A stretch of 64,000 bases of DNA, from the NCBI RefSeq assembly GCF_013393345.1, contig NZ_QJRF01000069.1, forward strand, positions 248,001 through 312,000. The letters run 5' to 3'. The notes under the pieces are model-generated. The model was not told where the DNA came from. It saw only the letters and a list, made by a program, of their open reading frames with translations, and made no database searches. Positions 1-10,188 of the stretch are shown here, piece by piece. Made by a program: the position numbers and the translations under genes. The number at the start of each line of letters is the position of its first letter. Position 1 is the stretch's first letter. The stretch is from Pseudomonas taiwanensis. Its GTDB lineage: Bacteria; Pseudomonadota; Gammaproteobacteria; Pseudomonadales; Pseudomonadaceae.

Positions 1-790
1 CATTATCTGTGTAGCCATCTGTGGATATCTTGTGCGGACAACGCGACGAGCCAAGGCCAGCGCGGCCTCAAGCAGCATGATCAATTTCTGTCCAGCCCAG
101 AGCCAGCTAGGCGAGGTTGTGCATAAGGCATCGCTTCGCTCCCTGTAGGAGCGAATTCATTCGCGAAAACATTGCCCGGTTTAGCCGGAAAATCATCCCC
201 GATGCCTGAACCCCAAAGGATCTGTTCACAGGCAAGCGACACTTCTACCCAAATCCCGTGGACTCATCTGTGGATAAGCTGTAGTTCGCCCTCCAGGAAG
301 CAGGAATACCGCGGCTCCCGCGCATCTGAGCATTTTTCGTTCTATTTCAATTGGTTACGCAAGGTATTGCGCACATTATCTGTGCGAGCATTTGTGGATA
401 AGCTGTTCAGGCATCGCTGCAAGCCAGGCACGCCAGGCCCTCCAGCCATCTGATCAATTCCTGATCAGCGCCGCCTTCGGGGCAACGCCACGGCTTGCCC
501 ATCGATACCGCGAGCAAGTAACCCACAACCCCGCGAGTGGTTTTCCACGTTTGTACCCAGATCGCGTGGATGGTCCTGTGCATAAGGTGTCCATGGATGG
601 CTGTAAGCCAGGCGTGGCGCAGCTTTCCGCAAACTGAGCGTTTTTCGCGCAATTTCAATGACTTACACAATCGGCTGCACACAATATCTGTGCAGCCTCC
701 TGTGGATAAGCTGTGCGGCCCATGCCGCATCCCACGATTGGCGCGGCCTGCGCGAAACTGATCAATAAACGATCAAACGTTTGGCAGAGG
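1..790. repeat. Degenerate tandem repeat with DnaA boxes
   Basis: This is a non-coding stretch with at least three diverged copies of a roughly 95-bp block, starting near 1, 371 and 679. Each copy has an ATTATCTGTG or ATATCTGTG start, a TGTGGATAAGCTGT-like core and a TGATCAAT-like end. A second block (GAGCNTTTTTCG...ATTTCAAT) precedes the copies at about 325 and 632. Perfect DnaA boxes lie at 269, 393 and 701; near-boxes lie at 20, 118 and 577. A REP-like palindrome (CTGTAGGAGCGAATTCATTCGCGAA) sits at 143-167. I see no credible gene here. The left end is cut by the window. Confidence 0.7.
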
Positions 791-792
791 AC

Positions 793-2190
793 TTATCCCC
801 CACAGCAGCCGCAGACCGACATGCTCCCGGGTTCGGTGGTCTTCCAATTGCCGTTCCAGCCACCCTTGCTGTTGCACACCTGTGGGCAGGTCTGCGCGGC
901 CTGGCTGTTGTTCCAGATCGGCCCGGCCTGCACGTCCTGCGGGGTGGCACACTGGCCCAGCATCACGTCGTCGAAGATGTGGCTCAAACTGGCCCACGGA
1001 ATGGTGTTGCTGCCGCTGCCGTTGAAGTTGTGGCAACCGAAGCAGTTGGAGATGAAGGGTTGCGTCGGGTCTACGTTCTGGAAGGTGGTTTCCATCACCG
1101 AATTGGCCAGGCGCATGGAGCCACGCTGGTTGGAGAAGTTGGAAGACGGCTGAGTAACGTCGTTTTCCCAGAGGGCGCCAACATTCATGTAGTTCTGCCA
1201 CACGCTCATGGGATTGTTACTGCCCAGTGCCGAGAGAAAGCCCTGGATCTGCGTATTCAGGCTGTCGATATCGGCGATGTTGGTGGCGGCTTCGTGGTCG
1301 GCGGTATTGGTGCCGTCATGGTAGACCCGGCAGATTTCCGAGGGTGTGCCGGTCAGGCTGCTGCTGGGCGCGGCCAGGTTCATGTTGCAGGTCGACGGTG
1401 GGTTATCCACAGCGCAGGTCGGACTGGTGAACGACCACCCGGCAGCCGGAGCGGTGCCTGGATTGCTGCATTCGGGCACATTGCTGCGGTGTTCGAAGGT
1501 GGCCCAGATGAACTCCGGGTGCAGCGCGGTGGCGATGGCCATGTGGAAGCCCGCCAACCCCAGCAGCTCGTTCCCGGGCACTCCGTCAACGTTCGCCTCA
1601 ATCCAGAAGTAATTCGCTTTGTCGGCGTCGGTGATGATCCGCCAGGCGCTCTTCAACTCGGTGGTACCGGCCGGATAGTTCGGCGCGCTCTGAATCTGCG
1701 CCACATTGCACAGGCTCTGGCTGAAGCGGATCTCGTAGAAAACCACATTGCCGTTCTGGTCGAAGATGGTATCTCCGCCACCCGCCTGGCCAGTGCGTTC
1801 AGGAATCTGGAAGGGCGTACCGGCGGCGATGGGCTTGTCGCGGCGCACGAACATCACTTCGGCCTGCTTGGCCGGATCACAGGAATTGGTGCCGGTCGCC
1901 TGGAGGATCGGGTAGTTGGCGTTGACCTGAAAATTGCGCAGGTTCGGATCGCTCTGGGACGGGCTGACCAGCTGGAAGAACCATTGCCAGGCGAACTGGT
2001 AGAAGTCGCAGAAGTCGGCATTGCTGCCTTCCGGTATCTCGCTGGGCGGATTGGGGTTGGTGATCCAGTCCTGGCTGGCGCTGCACGCGGGAGTCGCCGC
2101 CTGCGCCGAACCGGCGACCAGCAGCGGGCCTGCGCAGAACAGGACGAGCGACAGGAACCAGGCAACACGGAATGTCCTTGCTGTATTCAT
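793..2190 (-). CDS. Secreted CxxCH protein with a C-terminal mannan-binding-lectin-like segment
   Basis: 465 residues. I chose the ATG at 2190 because an AAGGAG precedes it and a clear signal peptide follows, with predicted cleavage after SAQA near residue 31. One haem c-type motif, CFGCH, is at residues 383-387; no second CxxCH is visible. The last 44 residues (422-465) are rich in Cys, Trp and Asn and resemble the MVL mannan-binding-lectin repeat (WNN...C..VC...GGWNGNW+TT...MSVCGC). Export and one covalent haem are inferred. It follows the PCu(A)C gene on the same strand but is separated from it by about 280 bp and a hairpin. The function is unknown. Confidence 0.75.
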   Translation of the reverse strand: MNTARTFRVAWFLSLVLFCAGPLLVAGSAQAATPACSASQDWITNPNPPSEIPEGSNADFCDFYQFAWQWFFQLVSPSQSDPNLRNFQVNANYPILQATGTNSCDPAKQAEVMFVRRDKPIAAGTPFQIPERTGQAGGGDTIFDQNGNVVFYEIRFSQSLCNVAQIQSAPNYPAGTTELKSAWRIITDADKANYFWIEANVDGVPGNELLGLAGFHMAIATALHPEFIWATFEHRSNVPECSNPGTAPAAGWSFTSPTCAVDNPPSTCNMNLAAPSSSLTGTPSEICRVYHDGTNTADHEAATNIADIDSLNTQIQGFLSALGSNNPMSVWQNYMNVGALWENDVTQPSSNFSNQRGSMRLANSVMETTFQNVDPTQPFISNCFGCHNFNGSGSNTIPWASLSHIFDDVMLGQCATPQDVQAGPIWNNSQAAQTCPQVCNSKGGWNGNWKTTEPGSMSVCGCCGG

Positions 2191-2444
2191 CTTTCCATCT
2201 CCTTGTCTTGGCTCATCAGGCACGGGCCAGCCTGACGCGGCGCGATGCACAGCGCCTGGGCCCGATGCAGTGCATCGCCAGGAAACAGCGGGGGGCAGAT
2301 GATTCATGCGAGGCCGCGCATTGCGCGGGGGCTGGCGTCCTGCCGGCGGGTGCTCCTTGCGATGGATTCAGGCTAGAAGAGCCATCGCCGCCCGGCAAAC
2401 CACGGTGCCGAACGGCAGCTGTGGATAACCTGGCAGGAAAGTTC

Positions 2445-2464
2445 GCGGGGCCGGACGGCCCCGC
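2445..2464 (-). terminator. GC-rich hairpin downstream of the PCu(A)C gene
   Basis: GCGGGGCC and GGCCCCGC form a perfect 8-bp stem just past the stop codon at 2474. No strong U-tract follows on the minus strand, so this is only a probable terminator. Confidence 0.45.
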
Positions 2465-2473
2465 GGCAAGGCA

Positions 2474-2947
2474 TCAGTGCTGGTGCTCGCCGTTTCCGGC
2501 CGGCGCTTCCTTCTGCACATGAACTTCCACTTCCAGGTCGCCCGCCTTCTGGAAGTGCAGGGTCATGGGGAACTTGTCGCCATCGTTCAGTGGTTGCTTC
2601 AGGCCGAACATCATCAGGTGGTAGCCGCCCTGTTCGAGGCGCACTTCACCCCCGGCAGGGATATCGAGACCGTTCGGCACCTGCTGCATCTTCATCAGGC
2701 CGTCCTTGTGCAGGTGTTCGTGGATTTCGGTCTTGCCGGCGCGGGCGGTGTCGGCGCCGAGCAATTTGTCGACCTCTGCGCCCTTGTTGTGGATAACCAG
2801 GTAGGCGGCGCCATTCGGCGATACCGCGGGCACGGCCAGCGCCCAGGGATGTTCGATATGCAGCGAGCCCAGGTTGTAATCATGGGCGGCGGCCAGGGAA
2901 CCAGAGAAACTCAGCAGGGCCCCCAGGGCCAGCAAGGTCTTGCGCAT
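2474..2947 (-). CDS. Periplasmic copper chaperone PCu(A)C
   Basis: 157 residues. The ATG at 2947 has a GGAG upstream and begins a signal peptide (MRKTLLALGALL...AAA). The mature part has the PCu(A)C pattern: a first His/Met cluster in HEHLHKDGLMKMQ and a second in GGYHLMMFGL, the ligands that bind Cu(I) in this family. The C-terminus ends in a His-rich tail (GEHQH). Family members deliver copper to cytochrome oxidase CuA or take part in copper uptake. The neighbours, a PepSY membrane protein and a DUF2946 protein, are a common copper-gene combination, so one operon reading leftward from about 4.9 kb is likely. Confidence 0.9.
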   Translation of the reverse strand: MRKTLLALGALLSFSGSLAAAHDYNLGSLHIEHPWALAVPAVSPNGAAYLVIHNKGAEVDKLLGADTARAGKTEIHEHLHKDGLMKMQQVPNGLDIPAGGEVRLEQGGYHLMMFGLKQPLNDGDKFPMTLHFQKAGDLEVEVHVQKEAPAGNGEHQH

Positions 2948-3048
2948 GTTGAAACTCCGTTCATTTCGATTGACTGGCGCCCACCCCCGGCGGACGCCGA
3001 TTGCTCTCCATTGCGGACGCGGCGACAGCGCCGCGCCTGCATCGCCGG

Positions 3049-4422
3049 CTAGCCGGCCACCACCTTGCTGCCACCGATGCGCGACAGCACTAGCCGGTCC
3101 AGCGCCCAGATCGCCAGGAGGGACATGCCCACAAGCGGGAACGCGATGCCGAGGCCGATCATGATCACCACCGCGGTTTTCCACAATGGCAGGTCATGGC
3201 GCAGCGGCGGTACGCCGAGCGAGCCCTGCGGCCGGCGCTTCCACCACATCACCAGGCCGCTCACGGCACTCAGCAGGATCAACAGGCAGACGCCGAACAT
3301 CATCAGTTGGTTGGCGAGGCCGAAGAACTTGCCTTCATGCAGCACCACGCCCATTTCGACGCTCTTGGCGACAACGCCGTAGTCCTGCCAACGGATGTCG
3401 GCCAGCACCTTACCGCTGTACTGGTCCAGGTGCAGGGTAGCGTCGTTGCGCGGGTCGTCGGCGAACACCGCGACGCTGTACACCCCGGTGGCGTCGGCCG
3501 GCAACGTGATGCTGTAACCCGGCACCACACCGCGTTCGCGGGCGGTATCCACCACCTGTTGCAGGCCGACCTGATTGGCACTGGCGGCCATGCTGGCCAT
3601 GTCATGCCCCTTGTGCGCGGCGTGCGGATCGGACGCCGGCAGTGGCGTGTTCTCAACCGCCCAGGCCACGGTCTGGTCCTCGGCAGTATTCAGGCTGCGG
3701 GCCTGCTGGTCAGACTTGGGCACCTCGTTCCACATGGCCGCCGGGAAGGTGTTCCAGACGTCGGCGAATTTCTCGCCCCAGAAGCCCGTCCAGGTCATGC
3801 CGGTAAGCAGCATGAACAGCAGCAGCAGCGACCCCCAGAAACCGGTCACCGCATGCAGGTCTCGCCAGAACAGGCGCCCGCGATTGGCCAGCCGCGGCCA
3901 GAACACACCGCGCATGCCCTGGCCCCGTGGCCACCAGAGGTAGAGGCCGGAGACCACCAGTACGATCGCCCAGCCGGCGGCCAGCTCGATCAGCCGGTCG
4001 CCGACAGTACCGACCAGCAGGGTCCCGTGCAGTGAGCGGGCGACGGCCTGGAGGTTGTTCTGCGCATCCTGGGTGCCCAGCACCTGGCCGCTGTAAGGGT
4101 TGAGGAAGAGGTTGGTCTTGCGCCCTTCGAGGCTGACCACGAACTGCGCCCTGTGCTCGGCATCCACCGGCGGCAGGTACTGGCTGACGGCGGCCTGTGG
4201 ATAAGCCTGGCGCACCTTGTCCAGCTGCTGGTCGGCGGTGAGTGCCTGGCCGCTGGGGCGAACCAGCATCAGGTCGCTGTAGAGCAGGTTGTCCAGCTGC
4301 GGTTTGAACAGGTAGATGCTGCCAGTGACCGCCAGCATGATCATGAAGGGGATGACGAACAGCCCGGCATAGAAATGCCAGCGCCACGCCAGGTTGTAAA
4401 AGGAGACAGTGCTTTTCGACAT
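3049..4422 (-). CDS. PepSY-associated transmembrane protein
   Basis: 457 residues. The N-terminus (FYNLAWRWHFYAGLFVIPFM) is the typical first helix of PepSY_TM (PiuB-like) inner-membrane proteins. Further membrane segments lie near residues 145-170, 190-215 and 385-455, with large periplasmic PepSY-like loops between them. A His/Met-rich stretch (DPHAAHKGHDMASMAA) in the second loop could bind metal. Such proteins accompany metal or siderophore uptake genes. Position between the DUF2946 and PCu(A)C genes suggests copper handling; a ferric-siderophore reductase role is the alternative. Confidence 0.85.
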   Translation of the reverse strand: MSKSTVSFYNLAWRWHFYAGLFVIPFMIMLAVTGSIYLFKPQLDNLLYSDLMLVRPSGQALTADQQLDKVRQAYPQAAVSQYLPPVDAEHRAQFVVSLEGRKTNLFLNPYSGQVLGTQDAQNNLQAVARSLHGTLLVGTVGDRLIELAAGWAIVLVVSGLYLWWPRGQGMRGVFWPRLANRGRLFWRDLHAVTGFWGSLLLLFMLLTGMTWTGFWGEKFADVWNTFPAAMWNEVPKSDQQARSLNTAEDQTVAWAVENTPLPASDPHAAHKGHDMASMAASANQVGLQQVVDTARERGVVPGYSITLPADATGVYSVAVFADDPRNDATLHLDQYSGKVLADIRWQDYGVVAKSVEMGVVLHEGKFFGLANQLMMFGVCLLILLSAVSGLVMWWKRRPQGSLGVPPLRHDLPLWKTAVVIMIGLGIAFPLVGMSLLAIWALDRLVLSRIGGSKVVAG

Positions 4423-4509
4423 TGTCGTGCTCCCTGATGAACCAGTGGCCTGCGCGCACAGGTGCCGGTATGGGCCGGGCCATGCACAGCAGAAGAAGGT
4501 TTGCCTGGA

Positions 4510-4926
4510 TCAGGAAAGCGCGGGGGGAGCGCGGGTCAGCGCGCCGGGGAAGATCGCCCGGCCGCCGTGGCCACTCAAGGTCGCCAGGGCCGGATGCGGA
4601 CTGGCGAGCCCGGCAAGGTCCAGCCCGTGGAGGCTGGCCGGGGTCAGGGCGGGAGAGTTGAACAGCAGGGTGCAGTAACCGCACTTGGCCCAGGACATCT
4701 CGTGGCTGGGCGTCGACGGTTCATGACCGGGCGCGCTGTGGTCGGTGGCGCAGGCCAGCTCGTCCATCCACATCGGCACCCCGCCCTGCCCCATGTCCCG
4801 TGCCTGGGACACCAACGGCCCGACGAGCACCAGCAGCATGGCCAGAAGGCCAAGCCAGGCGCCGCGATGTCGTGCTCTGCCGTAGGTCACAGGGACGGTT
4901 CCATGCCGGTCGAACGGGGGGCGCAT
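4510..4926 (-). CDS. DUF2946 family protein
   Basis: 138 residues. There is an N-terminal membrane segment (WLGLLAMLLVLVGPLV). A conserved CxxC in KCGYCTLL and several His/Met residues (ATDHSAPGHE, HEM) before it are typical of DUF2946, a small family found beside copper-related TonB receptors and PepSY proteins. It is the first gene of the leftward cluster DUF2946-PepSY-PCu(A)C. The molecular function is not established. The first in-frame ATG at 4926 was kept; a later start is possible. Confidence 0.75.
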   Translation of the reverse strand: MRPPFDRHGTVPVTYGRARHRGAWLGLLAMLLVLVGPLVSQARDMGQGGVPMWMDELACATDHSAPGHEPSTPSHEMSWAKCGYCTLLFNSPALTPASLHGLDLAGLASPHPALATLSGHGGRAIFPGALTRAPPALS

Positions 4927-5024
4927 ATGCTAGCCAAGCGCCTGCTTGGGATGAAGCCTAGTCGCTGGGACAGATGGCCGCAGGCCGGACATTCCGGAAT
5001 TCACGCCGTTCGGCAGCGAGGCAG

Positions 5025-5177
5025 ATGAATCAGACGGTGCCGATACACTTCAGCCTGGGCATGAGCCTGGCGAGCGTCGGCGCCAACGACAACCTGCACC
5101 GCCTGCAGGGCGAAGCCGATGCGGCGCTCTACCGCGCCAAGCAACAGGGAAGAAACCGTATCGAAGTGGCCCTCTGA
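5025..5177 (+). pseudogene. Orphan C-terminal tail of a GGDEF (diguanylate cyclase) domain
   Basis: The reading frame ends with FSLGMSLASVGANDN followed by GEADAALYRAKQQGRN, which matches the last 45 residues or so of GGDEF domains (SxG ... ADxALYxAKxxGRN). The catalytic GGDEF signature and everything before it are missing. Upstream DNA is the divergent DUF2946 gene, so this is a 3' remnant left by a deletion or rearrangement. The frame can be followed up to about 4974, but that part has no clear similarity. It cannot encode a working cyclase. Confidence 0.7.
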
Positions 5178-5224
5178 AACCACTGTGGATGGTTTAAGCT
5201 TGGGCCTATGTTTCTGGAGTTCAC

Positions 5225-5635
5225 ATGCTGAGCCTGGCTGACGTTTTCCTACTGATACTGTTCACCGCCGGTGCAGCCTGGCTGTGGCGCGGTCATGGTG
5301 TGCGCGAGCGGGCGCTGGTGCTGGCAAAACAGCACTGCGCGCGACTCGACGTTGAGCTGCTGGACGGCAATGTCGCCTTCCGCCGCCTGGCATTGGTGCG
5401 CGATGGCAAGGGCAACCGGCGCCTGGCGCGCATCTATGATTTCGAATTCACCGTTACCGGTGAGCAACGCCTGACCGGCAGCATTCAGATGTTCGGCAAT
5501 CACCTCGGCCGCATCGATGTGGAGGCCCACCCGTTCCGCTCCGACCTCGAGATCGCGCAGGACGACAAGGTTATCCACATGAACGAGTGGCGGCGCAATC
5601 ATCCGAAGCCGGACGAGAAGCGCCGCGTGGACTGA
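5225..5635 (+). CDS. DUF3301 family protein
   Basis: 136 residues. A single N-terminal membrane helix (LADVFLLILFTAGAAWLWRG) is followed by a basic soluble region with the LDVELLDGNVAFRRLALVRD pattern typical of DUF3301. The family is conserved in gammaproteobacteria and has no assigned function. GGAG lies 8 nt before the ATG. A strong terminator follows the stop. A perfect DnaA box (5571-5579) lies within the gene. Confidence 0.85.
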   Translation: MLSLADVFLLILFTAGAAWLWRGHGVRERALVLAKQHCARLDVELLDGNVAFRRLALVRDGKGNRRLARIYDFEFTVTGEQRLTGSIQMFGNHLGRIDVEAHPFRSDLEIAQDDKVIHMNEWRRNHPKPDEKRRVD

Positions 5636-5650
5636 CTGCCACTCAATCCA

Positions 5651-5672
5651 ACGGGCCTTCGGGCCCGTTTTT
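5651..5672 (+). terminator. Rho-independent terminator after the DUF3301 gene
   Basis: ACGGGCC-TTCG-GGCCCGT stem with a stable TTCG tetraloop, followed by TTTTT. Confidence 0.9.
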
Positions 5673-5724
5673 CATGGTACGGATGAATCTGTGGATAACA
5701 GCCTGCGGCACCCGCGGAGTTCCG

Positions 5725-6603
5725 TCACGGTATGCGCAACAGGAACTCGGCCGTGCGCTGGGCGCTGGCCTGGGGATGCTCCTGCATGAAGCAGTGACCG
5801 CCCTCCACCACCTGAGCGCTGACGTGGCCATTGACGGCGGTGAGGCGCGCCACCGACTTGGCCACGAAGGGATAGCTGTGCTGGCCGTGGAGGATCAGGG
5901 TCGGCGTCACGATGCGTCCCAGCGACGGCCACAGGCGCTTGGGGAAGGAACTGAAGATTTCCGCTTCGCGACTCGGCCGGCACTTCAGCTCGACGCCGTT
6001 ATCCACAGCCTTGATGGCGTGATCCACGTAGCCCCGCAGCGCCTCTTCAGTCCAGCCCTTGAAGATGCCGCGGCCATGCAGGCCGTTCCACGCTGCCTCG
6101 CGGTCGGCCCAGTGGTTGCGCCGGGCACGCGCGCGGCTGGCCATGGTGGTGCGGCGGTGCAGGCCGAGCACTTCGGAGAAGGCCATGGCCCCTACCATGG
6201 TCGGGGTGAAGATCACCGGATCGAGCAGGACAGCACGGCTGAACAGTTCGGGATGGCGGGCGAGGATCAGGCTGCTCAACACCCCGCCGAAGCTGTGTCC
6301 CAGCGCCACCCGTTTCACGTCGCCGTACTCCCCGCGGCCGGCCTCGAAGGCTTCCACCGCCAGTTCGGCATTGCGGTTCCAGCCAAGGAATCGGCCACCG
6401 TGGTCGCTGTCGCCATGGCCCTGGATATCACACAGCCAGAGGTCGAAATCCTCCGCCAGCCATTGCAGCAACGGTGTGTAGGTGCGGCCGCAGAAACCGT
6501 TGCCGTGGAGGAAATGCAGGAGCGGTTTGCCAGAAGCGGGTGTTTGCCAGCCGCGCAGGGTGAATCCGGCGGAAGTGGAGTGGGACCAGGGGAGCAATTG
6601 CAT
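5725..6603 (-). CDS. Alpha/beta hydrolase
   Basis: 292 residues from the ATG at 6603, chosen because the conserved fold starts there (FTLRGWQT). Oxyanion region HGNGFCG, nucleophile elbow GHSFGG (Ser within GxSxG), acid Asp in the HGQHSYPF region and a final His in EGGHCFMQE fit the catalytic triad. It resembles esterase/lipase-type hydrolases of unknown substrate. It is divergent from mifS with about 110 bp between the starts, so the two promoters are adjacent. A perfect DnaA box lies inside the gene at 5999-6007. Confidence 0.85.
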   Translation of the reverse strand: MQLLPWSHSTSAGFTLRGWQTPASGKPLLHFLHGNGFCGRTYTPLLQWLAEDFDLWLCDIQGHGDSDHGGRFLGWNRNAELAVEAFEAGRGEYGDVKRVALGHSFGGVLSSLILARHPELFSRAVLLDPVIFTPTMVGAMAFSEVLGLHRRTTMASRARARRNHWADREAAWNGLHGRGIFKGWTEEALRGYVDHAIKAVDNGVELKCRPSREAEIFSSFPKRLWPSLGRIVTPTLILHGQHSYPFVAKSVARLTAVNGHVSAQVVEGGHCFMQEHPQASAQRTAEFLLRIP

Positions 6604-6715
6604 CGAACGTGCCTTGAAGTTGTCTGCGCGAAGTGTATCCGCAGACGTCCGCCAGGAGCAGGGGCCAGGGCCTGCCGTGCTATCGTCGCCGCCTCTGACC
6701 TGGGGACGCCACGCC

Positions 6716-8472
6716 TTGATTTCCCGCCAACTGCGCATTGCCCTGCTGATCCTGCTGCTGCTCGCCGGTCTGTTCCTCGCGATGCACCTGGCTGGCCGCC
6801 AGGCCGAGCGTCAGGCCCTGCGCGACGAAGGCGAGCAGGCCCGCGAGCAACTGACGTTGTATGCCGGCAGCCTGCGCACCTTGATCGACCGTTTCCGCGC
6901 CCTGCCCGCAGTGCTGGCGCTGGACCCGGAGTTGCGCACGACTTTGAGCGGGCCTGTGGATAACGCCGCGCAGCACATGCTCAACCTCAAGCTGGAGCAG
7001 ATGAATCGCGCCGCCGGTTCCACCACGTTGGAACTGCTGGATCGCGACGGCCTCGCGGTGGCCGCCAGCAACTGGCGTCTGCCCACCAGCTTCGTCGGCC
7101 ACAACTACGGCTTCCGTCCCTACTTCGCCGAGGCACGGCGCCTGGGCAGCGGCCGCTTCTATGCGGTGGGCGTGACCAGTGGGATTCCCGGTTACTTCCT
7201 GGCCAGTGCCGTGCGCGGCCCCGAGGACAGCTTCATCGGCGCCATCGTGGTGAAGCTGGAGTTTCCCGAACTGGAACAGGAATGGGGACAGCGCTCGGAC
7301 ATCATCCTGGTCAGCGACGCTCGTGGCGTGGTGTTCATCGCCAACCAGGCAGGTTGGCGCTATCGCGAGCTGCAGCCTATTTCGGCCGAGGGCCGCGCCG
7401 AGATGACTGCCACCCGCCAGTACGACAAACAACCCTTGGCGCCACTTATCCACAACACGCGGGTGAATTTCGGCAACGGTAGCCGGCTGGCCCGGGTCGA
7501 AGGCCCCGGCGGCGCCGCTGACTACCTGTGGGAAAGCCTGCCGCTGGCCAGCGAGGGCTGGACCCTACACCTGCTGCGTGCGCCCCAGGAAGCCGCCAGC
7601 AGCGCCCGCGCGGCCAGCCTTGCTGCCGGCGGGGCTTGGCTGGCGGTGTTCTTCCTGGGCCTCTTCCTGCACCAGCGCTGGCGCCTGGCACGCATCCGCC
7701 AGCGCAGCCGCGAAGAGCTGGAGCAGTTGGTTGAACAACGCACGGCAGCCCTGCGGACTGCCCAGGATGGTCTGATCCAGGCCGCCAAGCTGGCAGCGCT
7801 GGGGCAGATGTCCACAGCCCTGGCCCACGAGATCAACCAGCCGCTCACGGCCTTGCAGATGCACCTGGCGAGCCTGCGTCTGATGCTCGACAACGGCCAG
7901 CTGGAGCAGGCGCGCAAGGCCCTGGGACGGCATGACGAGCTGCTGCAACGCATGGCCGCCCTCACCGGGCACCTCAAGACCTACGCACGCAAGACACCCG
8001 GCGGTCTGCGCGAATGCCTGGAGCTGGGCAGCGTTGTGGATAAGTCCCTGCAATTGCTGGCCCCCAACCTGCGTGATGCCCAGGTTCAGATCAACCAGGA
8101 ATTGAATGTGCCGGCCTGGGTTTCGGGCGATGCCATTCGCCTTGAGCAAGTGCTGGTCAACCTGTTGCGCAATGCCCTCGACGCCGTGGCGGGAAAGCCA
8201 GAGCCAAAATTGTGGATAACCCTGCGGCGGGACGACGGCCACTGGCTACTCGAAGTGGCCGACAACGGCGGCGGTATTCGCGAGGACGACCTGCCCAGGG
8301 TGTTCGACCCCTTCTTCACCACCAAGCCGGCGGGTGCCGGACTGGGAATCGGACTGGCGGTGTCCTACGCCATCGTCCACGAACTGGGCGGCACGCTGAC
8401 CGCCGCCAACCAGGGCGAGGGCGCGCTGTTCAGCTTGCGCCTGCCTGTGGATAAAGCCAGAGAGGAGTTGCC

Positions 8473-8476
<4 letters not shown>
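6716..8476 (+). CDS. mifS: DctB-family sensor histidine kinase MifS
   Basis: 586 residues, starting at a TTG because the first membrane helix (LRIALLILLLLAGLFLAM) begins at once and no ATG fits. A periplasmic double-PDC sensor region spans residues 30-290, followed by a second helix (WLAVFFLGLFLH), a coiled coil, and HisKA (GQMSTALAHEINQPLTAL). The HATPase_c boxes are NLLRNALDAV, DNGGGI and GAGLGIGLAV. It overlaps mifR by four bases (ATGA). In P. aeruginosa MifS-MifR senses alpha-ketoglutarate and switches on PcaT; the same permease lies downstream here. Five perfect DnaA boxes lie inside the gene. The DctB family is certain; the symbol is by homology and context. Confidence 0.85.
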
Positions 8477-9813
<1,337 letters not shown>

Positions 9814-9825
9814 CTCGCGCTTTTC

Positions 9826-9976
9826 TGTAGGGGCGAATTCATTGGTTGTGTCTGCGGTAAGTGTTGCAAGTAGCTGCATTGCCCGTAGGAGCTGGCTTGC
9901 CAGCGAATGGCTCCTTTTCGCTAGCAAGCTAGCTCCTACAAGGTGCCTGGACGGCAACAGCTAACGCAGACATAGC
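9826..9976 (+). repeat. Inverted repeat, left copy (REP-containing), flanking pcaT
   Basis: This element of about 150 bp contains two REP-like palindromes (GTAGGAGCTGGCTTGCCAGCG and its mate) around TGGCTCCTTTTCGCT. Its near-identical reverse complement is at 11587-11753, on the other side of pcaT. It starts TGTAGGGGCGAATTCATTGG and ends near CTAACGCAGACAT. It fills most of the gap between mifR and the pcaT promoter. Confidence 0.85.
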
Positions 9977-10002
9977 CCCCACAAGTAAAACCCCCGCCAT
10001 CG

Positions 10003-10046
10003 GCGGAATCTTGCTCATGACCATCCTGGTATCGGCAGGATTCCGC
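10003..10046. promoter_or_regulatory. Candidate activator (MifR) binding site upstream of pcaT
   Basis: GCGGAATC at 10003-10010 and GATTCCGC at 10039-10046 are perfect 8-bp inverted arms, roughly 60-100 bp upstream of the sigma-54 promoter. That is the usual distance for an NtrC-type enhancer. Assignment to MifR is inference. Confidence 0.4.
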
Positions 10047-10101
10047 GCATGATCCTCATCTCACAGCGCTGAAACCCCTCTATTCCGGGACTTTCCTCCC
10101 C

Positions 10102-10117
10102 TGGCACAGCTCCTGCT
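10102..10117 (+). promoter_or_regulatory. Sigma-54 promoter of pcaT
   Basis: TGGCACAGCTCCTGCT matches the -24 GG / -12 GC consensus (TGGCAC-N5-TTGCW) with correct spacing, about 72 bp before the ATG. It fits regulation by the sigma-54 activator encoded just upstream. Confidence 0.8.
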
Positions 10118-10188
10118 ATGTACCCCGTGCCCGAAGCGCGCCGCCACAGAGCAGCGCCTCCACAACAACAACTACGCGTCGAGGAAAG

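Noticed and set aside
781-2235. Long plus-strand reading frame over the CxxCH protein
   Set aside because: It is the antisense shadow of a high-GC gene; no RBS, no recognisable domain, and the minus-strand frame has a signal peptide and motifs.
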